Origin: Bacillota bacterium
GTDB lineage: Bacteria > Bacillota > Dethiobacteria > DTU022 > UBA8154
Reading direction: 5' to 3'
Length of the DNA stretch: 35,486 nt
Assembly (NCBI GenBank): GCA_029778075.1
Contig: JAKORA010000171.1
Coordinates: 1-35,486 of the forward strand
Below the pieces are notes generated by a model, which was not told the origin of the DNA, made no database searches, and was given only the letters and a program-made list of their open reading frames with translations. Positions 7,275-15,981 of the stretch are shown in pieces; the first letter of the stretch is position 1, and the number at the start of each line of letters is the position of its first letter. The position numbers were made by a program, and so were the translations under genes.

Positions 7275-8069
7275 ATGTTAAAAGAGAGACAATCCTTTAA
7301 TTATCCTTTGCCTACCGAAAAAAAATGGGCCGCCCGCTTCCAGTCTCTGCTGGAAAAAGTTGAGGAGCTAAAGGCTGAACAGTGGACACCTTTTGTTGAT
7401 CCCAGGCAGCAGCAGATTGCCAGGGATTTACTGCACCACTTCCCCGGTATCAAGTGTTCCTTTTTCGGAGGGTACCCTGAAGCAGAGAGAGTAAGGATCG
7501 GCCTCCGTCCCCTTTCCCTGCCCGGAGGGCTTGAGGGGGAAGCAGTCGGCTGCCTTTCTGTAAGAGGCAACTATCCCGAGGGAGTGTTAACGCACAGGGA
7601 TTTTTTGGGGGCACTGATGGGGCTGGGTATTAAACGGGAAATGGTCGGGGATATCATCTACCGGGGAGGAGAAAAGGCCTTTATCTTCCTGGTAAAGGAT
7701 CTGCTCCCTTTTGTAAAAGCAAATTTACAGAGGGCGGGGCGTTATGCCCTGGAAGTCGAAGAAATTGAGCCGGAGGCGTTGACGTCGGAGTTCGCGCCCA
7801 GGCGTGTTAAAGAGATAAGAGGGACGGTTGCCTCCATGAGGCTTGATGCTGTTGCCGGCTTGGGCTTTGGAATATCACGTTCCAAAATTGCTCCCCTGAT
7901 TAAAGGTGAACAGGTCAAGGTGAACTACCAGATAGTAAAGCAGCCTTCCCGGATGGTTAAAGAAGGAGATGTCATTTCCATGGCAGGAAGGGGAAGGATT
8001 GAGGTGGTTGAAAAAAAGGGTGAAAGCCGTAAAGGGAGGACACATTTGCTGCTGTTTAGAATAATTTAA
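7275..8069 (+). CDS. ylmH: YlmH family S4-domain RNA-binding protein
   Basis: About 264 residues. The N-terminal and central YlmH region contains FFGGYPEAERVRI and the GLKR-like segment LGIKREMVGDI; a C-terminal S4 RNA-binding domain (about residues 175-240 from this start) begins RLDAVAGLGFGISRSK and includes GEQVKVNYQIV. Published work on Bacillus YlmH/RqcP-type S4 proteins ties the family to ribosome-nascent-chain quality control, which fits the RqcH gene in this window; this link is inference here. TTG at 7257 would add six residues, but neither start has a strong ribosome binding site. ATG at 7275 gives the usual family length. Confidence 0.88.
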   Translation: MLKERQSFNYPLPTEKKWAARFQSLLEKVEELKAEQWTPFVDPRQQQIARDLLHHFPGIKCSFFGGYPEAERVRIGLRPLSLPGGLEGEAVGCLSVRGNYPEGVLTHRDFLGALMGLGIKREMVGDIIYRGGEKAFIFLVKDLLPFVKANLQRAGRYALEVEEIEPEALTSEFAPRRVKEIRGTVASMRLDAVAGLGFGISRSKIAPLIKGEQVKVNYQIVKQPSRMVKEGDVISMAGRGRIEVVEKKGESRKGRTHLLLFRII

Positions 8070-8160
8070 TGTTACCTTATTTATAAAGATAGCAGGAAAA
8101 TAAAGATAATTGTCGAAAATTTCAAGGAACCGGAAAACACTTGCAGGAAGGAGGGGGACC

Positions 8161-8652
8161 GTGAGCCTAACACCCATGGATATTCAGAATAAGGAATTTG
8201 AAAGAGCGTTTCGGGGTTACAAACAGGAAGATGTCGATGAATTTCTGGAGAGCGTAGCCAAGGACTATGAACTGGTAGTAAAAGAAAAAATGAGCCTGGA
8301 AGAAAAGATACAGATACTCGAAGAAAAGCTGGAGCAGTATCAAAAGCTGGAAAACACCTTACATAATTCCATTATTGTAGCCCAGGAAGCAGCGGAGGAT
8401 GTCAAGCGCAACGCCAACAAGGAAGCAGAGTTAATCCGCAAGGAGGCGGAGAAAGAAGCGCAACGAATAGTCGAAGAAGCCCGTTACAAAGCCAGCCGCA
8501 TACTGGCCGAACATGAAGAGGTCTATAAGCAGGCTCAAATCTTTAAGCTCCGTTTTCGTGCCTTTATAGAAGCACAGCTGGCTTCGCTGGAACTGGAAGA
8601 CTGGCTCCAGGTGGACAACGAGGAAGAGCATGAAGCCAGGGATATAGGTTAG
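8161..8652 (+). CDS. divIVA: DivIVA-domain septum/pole organising protein
   Basis: 163 residues. It opens with the conserved DivIVA N-terminus (LTPMDIQNKEFERAFRGYK, then QEDVDEFLE), where the short loop inserts into curved membrane, followed by a long coiled coil (about 30-140). It marks negatively curved septal and polar membrane. GTG at 8161 is chosen because it follows GGAAGGAGGGGG at 8146-8157 and gives the family N-terminus. The longer frame beginning at 8110 adds a basic stretch with no homology. The T-box leader of ileS begins about 130 bp after its stop. Confidence 0.93.
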   Translation: MSLTPMDIQNKEFERAFRGYKQEDVDEFLESVAKDYELVVKEKMSLEEKIQILEEKLEQYQKLENTLHNSIIVAQEAAEDVKRNANKEAELIRKEAEKEAQRIVEEARYKASRILAEHEEVYKQAQIFKLRFRAFIEAQLASLELEDWLQVDNEEEHEARDIG

Positions 8653-8720
8653 GACCCTAATCATGGTTCTGCCTGGCACTTCTCCGGTCATGTTTACATA
8701 AAGTGGAACTGTTTCTGTAG

Positions 8721-8750
8721 TTGTATCTTTCAGGAGAATATGGATAAAAT
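8721..8750 (+). promoter_or_regulatory. Putative promoter of the T-box-ileS transcript
   Basis: TTGTAT (8721-8726) and TAAAAT (8745-8750) are separated by 18 bp and sit just upstream of the T-box leader. The sequence around the -10 is a palindrome (ATAAAAT / ATTTTAT). The position fits a start near 8757, before the first T-box helix. Confidence 0.5.
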
Positions 8751-8786
8751 ATATTTTATAACTTCAGCGTATATACCAAAAAGGCT

Positions 8787-9048
8787 ATGAACGGGAGAGT
8801 AGACAAGGTTTGCGAGCCTTTGCAAGCGAGCCGGGCAAGGTGAGAGACCGGCAAGGCGTCCTGTTCGAAGATCACCCGGGAGCCCTTTCTTCCAAAGTTG
8901 CAGCGTATGAGCTGCAATCAGTAGAGGGAAGCGTTGTATGGCTGCGTTAAAGCCAAAAGGGGTTACAGTTCGCACGGTGAGCTGGAACAACTAGGGTGGT
9001 ACCGCGGGAAAATCTCGTCCCTGAAAAAGACGGGATTTTTATTTTTTA
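8787..9048 (+). promoter_or_regulatory. T-box leader, isoleucine specifier (AUC)
   Basis: The canonical T-box AGGGTGGTACCGCG is at 8993-9006. Stem I carries an AGTA-type loop at about 8799-8802 and the opposite specifier side GAAGATCACC, with ATC (Ile) at 8871-8873. Uncharged tRNA-Ile would pair with this codon and, through its ACCA end, with the T-box bulge, stabilising the antiterminator and allowing ileS expression. The competing terminator is at 9011-9048. The specifier matches the downstream synthetase. Confidence 0.93.
9011..9048 (+). terminator. T-box attenuator terminator
   Basis: AATCTCGTC (9011-9019) pairs with GACGGGATT (9029-9037), with one G-U pair and a 9-nt loop, followed by a T-rich tract to 9048. 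It overlaps the 3' side of the antiterminator region that includes the T-box, as expected for tRNA-dependent attenuation. Confidence 0.9.
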
Positions 9049-9102
9049 TGTTATTATAGTATAGTGAGAGTATAGCAAGCTAAGGAGGTTAGAGTCTGTT
9101 CT

Positions 9103-11886
9103 ATGGATTACAGTACTACTTTAAATTTACCCAGAACCGATTTTCCCATGAAAGCAGGGTTGCCGAAGAAGGAACCGCAGGTTTACGAGTACTGGGAAAA
9201 GACAGAGGTTTATCGGAAAATGAGGGAAAAAAGAAAAGGAGCCCCGCGCTTTATTTTGCATGACGGCCCTCCTTATGCTAACGGCAGCATTCATATGGGT
9301 ACAGCGCTAAATAAAGTATTAAAGGATATTATCAACAAGTACAAATATATGCGGGGTTACGATATACCCTATGTTCCCGGCTGGGATACGCATGGTCTTC
9401 CCATTGAACACCAGGTGATCAAGAGCAAGAAAATTAAAAGGGAAGAGGTCACAGATCTGGAGTTCAGGAGAATGTGCCGTGATTATGCTCTGGAATACCT
9501 TGATGTCCAGAGGGAACAGTTTAAGAGGCTGGGCGTGCTGGGCGATTGGGAAAACCCTTATATTACACTAGATCCTGCTTATGAAGCCGTCCAGGTGGGA
9601 ATTTTCGGCCGTATGGCGGAAAGGGGTTTTATCTATAAAGGGCTGAAACCGGTCTACTGGTGTCCGCAGTGTACTACAGCGCTGGCGGAGGCGGAGATTG
9701 AATATGCCGAGCGGAGTTCCCCCTCCATATATGTAAAGTTCCCGGTCATCAATAACCTCGGAAAATGGACAGAGAAGTATGAGCCTGCCTTTATTCTTAT
9801 CTGGACAACCACTCCCTGGACCATTCCGGCCAACCTGGCGATTGCCGTGCACCCGGATTATATCTATTGCCTGGTAAAAACGGGCGAAGAGTATTATCTG
9901 CTGGCCGAAGAGCTTGTAAAAGATGCTTTTGCTGTCATCGGCCTGGAGCAGGGAGAGATTTGTGAACGGTTTGAAGGCCGTGAACTGGAAGGAATGCTCT
10001 GCCGCCATCCTCTCTTTCAGCGGGAATCCAGAGTAGTCCTGGCCGACTATGTTACACTTGAGCAGGGAACCGGCTGTGTCCATATTGCCCCCGGGCACGG
10101 GCTGGAGGACTACGAAACAGGGTTGCAGTACAACCTGCCCATTTATGCTCCCATGGACGGACGCGGAATCTTTACCGCCGAAGCGGGAGAATTTGCCGGT
10201 CTGCGTTACGATGAGGGGAACAAGGCTGTTACTAAGGCGCTGGAAAGGGAAAAAGCCCTTCTTAACCTTACTTTTATAACTCACCAGTATCCCCATTGCT
10301 GGCGCTGTAAAAAGGAGGTAATTTTCAGGGCCACTGAACAGTGGTTTGCCTCCATTCAACGCTTTCGGGAAGATGCGCTAAGGGCTGTAAAAGAAGTTAA
10401 ATGGATTCCTGCTTGGGGCGAGGGGCGTATGACAAATATGATTACCGACCGCCGCGATTGGTGCATCTCGCGCCAGCGGATTTGGGGTGTGCCCATACCG
10501 GTGTTTTACTGCCTGGATTGCGGTGAGCCTCTTTTAACGCCACAAAGCATCGCCGCTGTCCAGGAACTGTTCCGTAAAGAGGGATCCGATGCCTGGTTTA
10601 AATACGAGGCCGGAGAGATTTTACCGCCCGGTACGGCTTGCCCCTCCTGCGGAAAAGGGAGCTTCCGCAAGGAACAGGATATTATGGACGTCTGGTTTGA
10701 CTCCGGTTCTAGTCATGAAGCTGTACTGAACAACAGGGAGGGGCTTGAATGGCCGGCAGATCTTTACCTTGAGGGGAGCGACCAGTTTCGCGGCTGGTTC
10801 CAGTCCTCGCTGCTGACTGCTGTAGCCACGAAGGGGAAACCTCCCTACCGCAGCGTCTTAAGCCACGGGTGGGTTGTTGACGGCGAGGGGCGTAAAATGT
10901 CCAAATCCTTGGGTAACGTTATTGCCCCTGAGGATATCATAAAGAATTACGGCGCCGACATTTTGCGTCTATGGGTCTCCAGCGCTGATTTTACCAGTGA
11001 TGTCCACCTTTCCAATAATATCCTGAAGCAGCTTTCAGAGATTTACCGCAAGATACGCAACACCTGCCGGTTCCTCCTGGGAAACTGCTATGATTTTAAT
11101 CCGGAGCGTGACGGCATTGAGTACAATCGTCTGGAAGAGATAGACCGCTGGGCGCTGCACCGTTTATACAAACTGGTAAATAAAACGACTCTGGCTTATG
11201 AAAACTATGAATTCCACCAGGTTTTTCATGCCGTTCATAACTTTGCTGTAATCGATATGAGCAATTTTTACCTGGATATTATCAAAGATCGTCTTTATGT
11301 GTTGCCCCAAAATTCCCCTTCGCGCAGGGCAGCCCAGACAGTCCTGGCGGAGATCCTCCGGACGCTTACCCTGTTGATAGCACCGGTCATCTCCTTTACA
11401 GCGGAGGAAATATGGTCTTATATACCCTTTAAAAAGGAAGAAAGCGCCATGCTGGCCGCATGGCCCGAATTGCCCGCTTTTTATGAGGATGAAGAACTGG
11501 CGGCCCGCTGGGAGATTTTGCTCCAGTTGAAAGAAGAAGTTAACCGTATTCTGGAAACAGCAAGGCGGGATAAAGTTATCGGTTCTTCCTTGCAGGCAGC
11601 TGTAGACCTTTATCCGGATGAAGATCTCTATAAAAAATTGGTTGACTATGCTGATTTTCTCCCCGTGCTGCTTATTGTATCTTCCTGCCACCTGCATGAA
11701 CCCGGTGCCGTGGCTGGCGGTGATTCCGTAGAGGCGCAGGAGCTTAAATTGCGCATTAAGGTTAGCAAAGCAGCAGGTGAAAAATGCCAGAGATGCTGGA
11801 TGTATTCTACAACAGTGGGCGAAAATAAAGAATATGAAGATGTATGCTCCCGTTGCGGCGAAATCCTTCAAAAAGCTCGCGGGTAA
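9103..11886 (+). CDS. ileS: Isoleucyl-tRNA synthetase, bacterial type
   Basis: 927-residue class I synthetase that charges tRNA-Ile with isoleucine and edits mischarged valine. Motifs: the HIGH-like GSIHMG at 61-66 after DGPPYANG, an editing (CP1) domain with TTTPWTIPANLAIA, KMSKS at 598-602, an anticodon-binding domain, and a C-terminal zinc finger C895-X2-C898 ... C915-X2-C918. The zinc-fingered C-terminus and length mark the usual bacterial form rather than the eukaryote-like mupirocin-resistant form; this is family knowledge, not a test. AAGGAGG lies 14 bases before ATG 9103, a long spacing, but no closer start codon is in frame. Expression is controlled by the T-box leader. Confidence 0.97.
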   Translation: MDYSTTLNLPRTDFPMKAGLPKKEPQVYEYWEKTEVYRKMREKRKGAPRFILHDGPPYANGSIHMGTALNKVLKDIINKYKYMRGYDIPYVPGWDTHGLPIEHQVIKSKKIKREEVTDLEFRRMCRDYALEYLDVQREQFKRLGVLGDWENPYITLDPAYEAVQVGIFGRMAERGFIYKGLKPVYWCPQCTTALAEAEIEYAERSSPSIYVKFPVINNLGKWTEKYEPAFILIWTTTPWTIPANLAIAVHPDYIYCLVKTGEEYYLLAEELVKDAFAVIGLEQGEICERFEGRELEGMLCRHPLFQRESRVVLADYVTLEQGTGCVHIAPGHGLEDYETGLQYNLPIYAPMDGRGIFTAEAGEFAGLRYDEGNKAVTKALEREKALLNLTFITHQYPHCWRCKKEVIFRATEQWFASIQRFREDALRAVKEVKWIPAWGEGRMTNMITDRRDWCISRQRIWGVPIPVFYCLDCGEPLLTPQSIAAVQELFRKEGSDAWFKYEAGEILPPGTACPSCGKGSFRKEQDIMDVWFDSGSSHEAVLNNREGLEWPADLYLEGSDQFRGWFQSSLLTAVATKGKPPYRSVLSHGWVVDGEGRKMSKSLGNVIAPEDIIKNYGADILRLWVSSADFTSDVHLSNNILKQLSEIYRKIRNTCRFLLGNCYDFNPERDGIEYNRLEEIDRWALHRLYKLVNKTTLAYENYEFHQVFHAVHNFAVIDMSNFYLDIIKDRLYVLPQNSPSRRAAQTVLAEILRTLTLLIAPVISFTAEEIWSYIPFKKEESAMLAAWPELPAFYEDEELAARWEILLQLKEEVNRILETARRDKVIGSSLQAAVDLYPDEDLYKKLVDYADFLPVLLIVSSCHLHEPGAVAGGDSVEAQELKLRIKVSKAAGEKCQRCWMYSTTVGENKEYEDVCSRCGEILQKARG

Positions 11887-11910
11887 AGTAATATTGCACA
11901 CCGCAAGCTT

Positions 11911-11946
11911 ACAGCGCTTTTTCCGACCAATTCCCATCCAGGTCCG
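11911..11946 (+). repeat. Short fragment related to the dispersed repeat
   Basis: The 14-mer CCAATTCCCATCCA at 11927-11940 is identical to the end of the CCGGCCAATTCCCATCCA stretch inside the repeat at about 15838-15855, and a related CCGGCCAATTTCCA occurs at 15674-15687. Similar bases (GGTC, then CCGG) follow in both. It lies in the 95-bp gap between ileS and the DUF5665 gene. With only this match it may be a decayed remnant, and chance cannot be ruled out. Confidence 0.35.
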
Positions 11947-11981
11947 GTTAATAAGTCTGTGTTTGGGGATAATAAGAGGAA

Positions 11982-12290
11982 ATGGATGAAAGGGCTAGAA
12001 AGGATCCCCAAGAGGAAGGACAGCACAAGCTTTTGGATAAAATTGCGGAGCTATCCCAGCAGCTGGAGAAATTTAACATTGCCGAATACCTGGAACAGCT
12101 AAATAATCCGCGCCGTTACCTGATGGTTAATTTTATGGGGGGGCTTTTCAGGGGATTCGGTATAGCGCTGGGGATGACCATCCTCGGCGCCTTTGTTCTT
12201 TTTATCCTGCAGCGGCTGGTCGTCTTAAACCTGCCTTTAATCGGCGACTTTATCGCTGAGCTTGTGCGCATCGTGCTGACCTATCTGTAA
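11982..12290 (+). CDS. DUF5665 domain membrane protein
   Basis: 102 residues. A charged, helical N-terminal half (about 1-43) is followed by the DUF5665-like block NPRRYLMVNFMGGLFRGFG, continuing IALGMTILGAFVLFILQRLV, which contains one or two membrane segments. Function of the family is unknown. Short proteins of this type are common in Clostridia and Bacilli and here precede the DksA-like gene by 23 bp, so cotranscription is likely. ATG at 11982 is very close to the AAGAGGA before it (spacing about 1), so the exact start is uncertain. Confidence 0.72.
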   Translation: MDERARKDPQEEGQHKLLDKIAELSQQLEKFNIAEYLEQLNNPRRYLMVNFMGGLFRGFGIALGMTILGAFVLFILQRLVVLNLPLIGDFIAELVRIVLTYL

Positions 12291-12313
12291 TCTATAAGGA
12301 AACGAGGTTGAAT

Positions 12314-12958
12314 ATGCCGGATCTGGACTTAAATTATTTTAACAGCTTGCTGCAGCAAGAAAAAGAAGAGTTGCTAAAGTTCACGGCTCAAGAAGGTATG
12401 GGAAAACACGCTTCCCTGAAAGACAGCACGGAAGAGCTTTCCCTGATCGATAACCATCCTGCCGATATAGGTTCCGAGCTTTTTGAACGTTCTAAGGACC
12501 TGTCCCTTCATGAACAGCGTCTTAGAACATTAGAGGACATTAATTCAGCCCTGGAGAGAATTGCCGACGGCACTTTTGGCCGGTGCCAAGGTTGCGGTCG
12601 TCAAATTGAAAAAGAGCGCCTGGAAGCCCTTCCTTATACTTTGTACTGCCTGAATTGTAAAAAGCTAAGAGAAGAACAGAGTAAAAAAGAGGGAGGCGAA
12701 CGTCCTGTGGAAGAACGCCTCCTCTACCCTCCTTTTAAGCGTTCCTTTATGGACGCAAGGGATTACACCGGCTATGACGGTGAAGATGCCTGGCAAGAGG
12801 TGGCCCGCTATGGAACGGCCGACTCACCGCAGGATGTGCCCGGAGATCCGGACAATCCTGCCCTTGTGGATTCTCAAGAAGAAGATCTCGGTGTAGTGGA
12901 TAGAATGGACAAATTTCCCTCAACCAGAAAAAATTGGCGAGAGAAAGAAAAGCATTAG
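12314..12958 (+). CDS. TraR/DksA zinc-finger protein, YteA family
   Basis: 214 residues. An N-terminal coiled-coil region (about 1-80) contains the TLEDINSALERIADGTFGRC lead-in, followed by a DksA/TraR-type C4 zinc finger (CQGCGRQI ... YCLNCKKL). The long C-terminal tail contains ARYGTADSPQDVPG, seen in the YteA-type sporulation-associated subgroup of Firmicutes. DksA-fold proteins act on RNA polymerase; the role of YteA is not well defined. ATG at 12314 is preferred over TTG at 12308 because CGAGG ends seven bases before it. lspA lies downstream. Confidence 0.85.
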   Translation: MPDLDLNYFNSLLQQEKEELLKFTAQEGMGKHASLKDSTEELSLIDNHPADIGSELFERSKDLSLHEQRLRTLEDINSALERIADGTFGRCQGCGRQIEKERLEALPYTLYCLNCKKLREEQSKKEGGERPVEERLLYPPFKRSFMDARDYTGYDGEDAWQEVARYGTADSPQDVPGDPDNPALVDSQEEDLGVVDRMDKFPSTRKNWREKEKH

Positions 12959-13135
12959 TATGACTAAGATTATTACAGAGGGTAAACTTAAATATGCTGT
13001 AATATTGTGAACGCGAGATATTCGAAGAGAATTAAAAATAATAGAGGGAGGAAGATTATACTGGGGGAAGAAAAAGAAAAGGAGCCCAGAAAGAAAGCCC
13101 TTTGTTTTCCATGTTCCATTGTTATGGGAGGCCGG

Positions 13136-13624
13136 TTGAAAAGACTGCGCTTTACCGGCACTGCTTTTTTCATTGTTACCGTGCTGGTCTTTATTGCAGA
13201 CCAGCTTAGCAAGCTGTGGGTTATCCGGAAACTGGATCCCGGGGAAACCCTGGCCCTGGTTCCTGATATATTCCACCTGACCTACGTCCGTAATCCCGGC
13301 GCTGCTTTTGGTATCTTGCCCTATAAAACTTCCTTTTTTATCGTTGTTTCACTTCTGATGATCCTGTTTATTGCTTTTAGCGGCCGCTTTATAGATACCC
13401 GCTACGCGTTAATGCGTCTGGCGCTGTCACTGCAGTTGGGCGGATTACTTGGCAATTTTGTTGACCGCCTGCGGACAGGTTATGTTGTGGATTTTCTGGA
13501 TTTTCGCTTCTGGCCTGTGTTTAACCTGGCCGATACGGCCCTTTTTCTAGGTGTCGCGCTGTTGTTTCTAAATCTTCTGTGCGGAACCGCTTTTTCCCCC
13601 CGGGGTAACAAAGGTGAAGGATAG
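13136..13624 (+). CDS. lspA: Lipoprotein signal peptidase (signal peptidase II)
   Basis: About 162 residues from TTG 13136, the normal LspA length. It is an integral membrane aspartyl protease that cuts the signal peptide of diacylglyceryl prolipoproteins. Four membrane segments are visible. The family motifs are present: YVRNPGAAFGIL, GGLLGNFVDRLRTGYVVDF with the first catalytic Asp, and FNLADTAL with the second. The start is not settled. TTG 13136 has GGGAGG only 4 bp upstream; ATG 13124 has no ribosome binding site. A CTG at 13061 lies nine bases after a strong GAGGGAGG and would add about 25 charged residues. rluD begins 6 bp after the stop. Confidence 0.9.
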   Translation: MKRLRFTGTAFFIVTVLVFIADQLSKLWVIRKLDPGETLALVPDIFHLTYVRNPGAAFGILPYKTSFFIVVSLLMILFIAFSGRFIDTRYALMRLALSLQLGGLLGNFVDRLRTGYVVDFLDFRFWPVFNLADTALFLGVALLFLNLLCGTAFSPRGNKGEG

Positions 13625-13630
13625 AAGTGT

Positions 13631-15107
<1,477 letters not shown>

Positions 15108-15199
15108 GCTTCGCTTCGAGTGTAGGGACAGATGTTCATGACTAAGCTAAGAGGATGTTTTCTATTCGTCCAGGATGAGGCCAGAAATTATCTTTCCTT

Positions 15200-15233
15200 G
15201 AAAGCAAAAACAAAAACCGTCCCCTGAGACGGT
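15200..15233 (-). terminator. Intrinsic terminator of the small minus-strand gene
   Basis: On the minus strand ACCGTC (15233-15228) pairs with GACGGT (15221-15216) around a 6-nt loop and runs straight into TTTTTGTTTTTG (15215-15204). A second ACCGTCC copy (15254-15248, minus strand) could pair with the same partner, so two alternative hairpins are possible. The position fits the 3' end of the transcript whose coding region stops at 15286. On the plus strand there is no T-tract, so pyrR is not terminated here by this mechanism. Confidence 0.75.
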
Positions 15234-15285
15234 GACATGATGGCAGAGGACGGTGGACAATCCTGAGCAACTTTATTTTAAAAGG

Positions 15286-15477
15286 TTACTCGGCTACTTT
15301 TGCATCTAAAGATGCTTTAGCATCTGCAGCTGAACTAATGGTATCTCTAATTCTGTCAAATTCTACATCACCGCAAAGTATAACAACAATACTATCTCTA
15401 ATCTCTAGACTGCATTCACATTCCCTTTCTCTGTACCTATCCTTATCTTTTCCTTTTTCCCACCTATCGTCGTACAT
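15286..15477 (-). CDS. Small charged protein of unknown function
   Basis: 63 residues; I do not recognise it. It is credible as a gene because ATG (15477-15475) follows a perfect AAGGAGG at 7-bp spacing, and a strong intrinsic terminator lies about 50 bp beyond its stop. The N-terminus is extremely charged (D/R/K/E-rich, residues 1-19), then comes a C-E-C pair (C20, C22), a hydrophobic strand ending in C35, and a helical Ala-rich end. There is no signal peptide or membrane segment. It lies opposite to pyrR and downstream of the rqcH and repeat region on the same strand. A CATAGTA string about 50 bp upstream loosely resembles a sporulation -10, but that is weak. Confidence 0.6.
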   Translation of the reverse strand: MYDDRWEKGKDKDRYRERECECSLEIRDSIVVILCGDVEFDRIRDTISSAADAKASLDAKVAE

Positions 15478-15588
15478 TAAATTTCCTCCTTTCTTTTAGG
15501 TTCCCCTGAAACCTTTCTTCATTTATATACTATGCTGCATAAATAAATCTGTTAAAGTAAGGCATAAAAAAAAAGCATCCCGCTCTAT

Positions 15589-15972
15589 GGAAGCAGCGTT
15601 TTGCTGGAGGCGGAGCTTAAGGGGTTTTGGCTGGTAAAGTTTTTCGGCTTGCTTGAGTCTTTGGCAGCATACCCGGCCAATTTCCACTAGTAGGGGTGGC
15701 GAAGGTTGGGGCTCGCTTTAGGGTTCGCTTGAGGCAGGTTTTGCAGCTCGACTTAAATGGGGCAGCGATTGCTGTGGTCGGAGCTTCGAGTTTCGCTCGT
15801 AAAGTTCTACGGCTTGCTCAGGCCTCCGACGACCTACCCGGCCAATTCCCATCCATGGTCAGAGGCCGGCTGCCGACATCCATGTCGGCAGGGTCGTCTT
15901 CGGCCTTCGCTTCGCCGTGAATTTTTCGACTTCGCTCCACAGTCGCTCACGCCCACAGCAAATCGCTGCTCC
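15589..15972. mobile_element. Composite repeat bounded by imperfect inverted repeats (MITE-like)
   Basis: The left end GGAAGCAGCGTTTTGCTGG (15589-15607) is the imperfect inverse of the right end CCACAGCAAATCGCTGCTCC (15953-15972). Inside, two direct units are visible (about 15589-15690 and 15759-15855). Each starts with the terminal motif, passes through CGGAGCTT, AAAGTT, CGGCTTGCT, and ends TACCCGGCCAATT(T/C)CCA. Parts recur at 1-20, 110-160 (inverted), 213-306 and perhaps 11911-11946. There is no transposase and no believable ORF. Target-site duplication is unclear (only AT at each edge). It sits between the convergent-side ends of rqcH and the small minus-strand gene's 5' region. Confidence 0.65.
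15759..15972 (+). repeat. Inner 214-bp unit with near-perfect terminal inverted repeats
   Basis: The left end GGGGCAGCGATTGCTGTGG (15759-15777) is the reverse complement of 15953-15972 except for single-base gaps. Between them are the unit body, a perfect 9-bp hairpin (TGCCGACAT at 15871-15879 with ATGTCGGCA at 15882-15890), and the module shared with 213-306. This is the best candidate for the intact, mobile form of the family. Confidence 0.6.
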
Positions 15973-15981
15973 ATTTTCATC

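Noticed and set aside
8110-8160. 17-residue N-terminal extension of divIVA
   Set aside because: The strong GGAAGGAGGGGG site just before GTG 8161 and the family N-terminus fix the start there.
9568-10359. 263-codon minus-strand ORF
   Set aside because: It is antisense to ileS, which is intact with all motifs; a codon-bias shadow.
11164-11937. 257-codon minus-strand ORF
   Set aside because: Antisense to the ileS 3' part; no start signals or recognisable domain.
13007-13135. Long N-terminal extension of lspA from GTG 13007
   Set aside because: No ribosome binding site at 13007 and no similarity to the family; later starts give the normal length.
15160-15190. GTCCAGGATGAGGCC resembling a PyrR-binding loop after pyrR
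   Set aside because: It differs from the known PyrR loop pattern by an internal insertion, has no plus-strand terminator with T-tract behind it, and no pyr gene follows.
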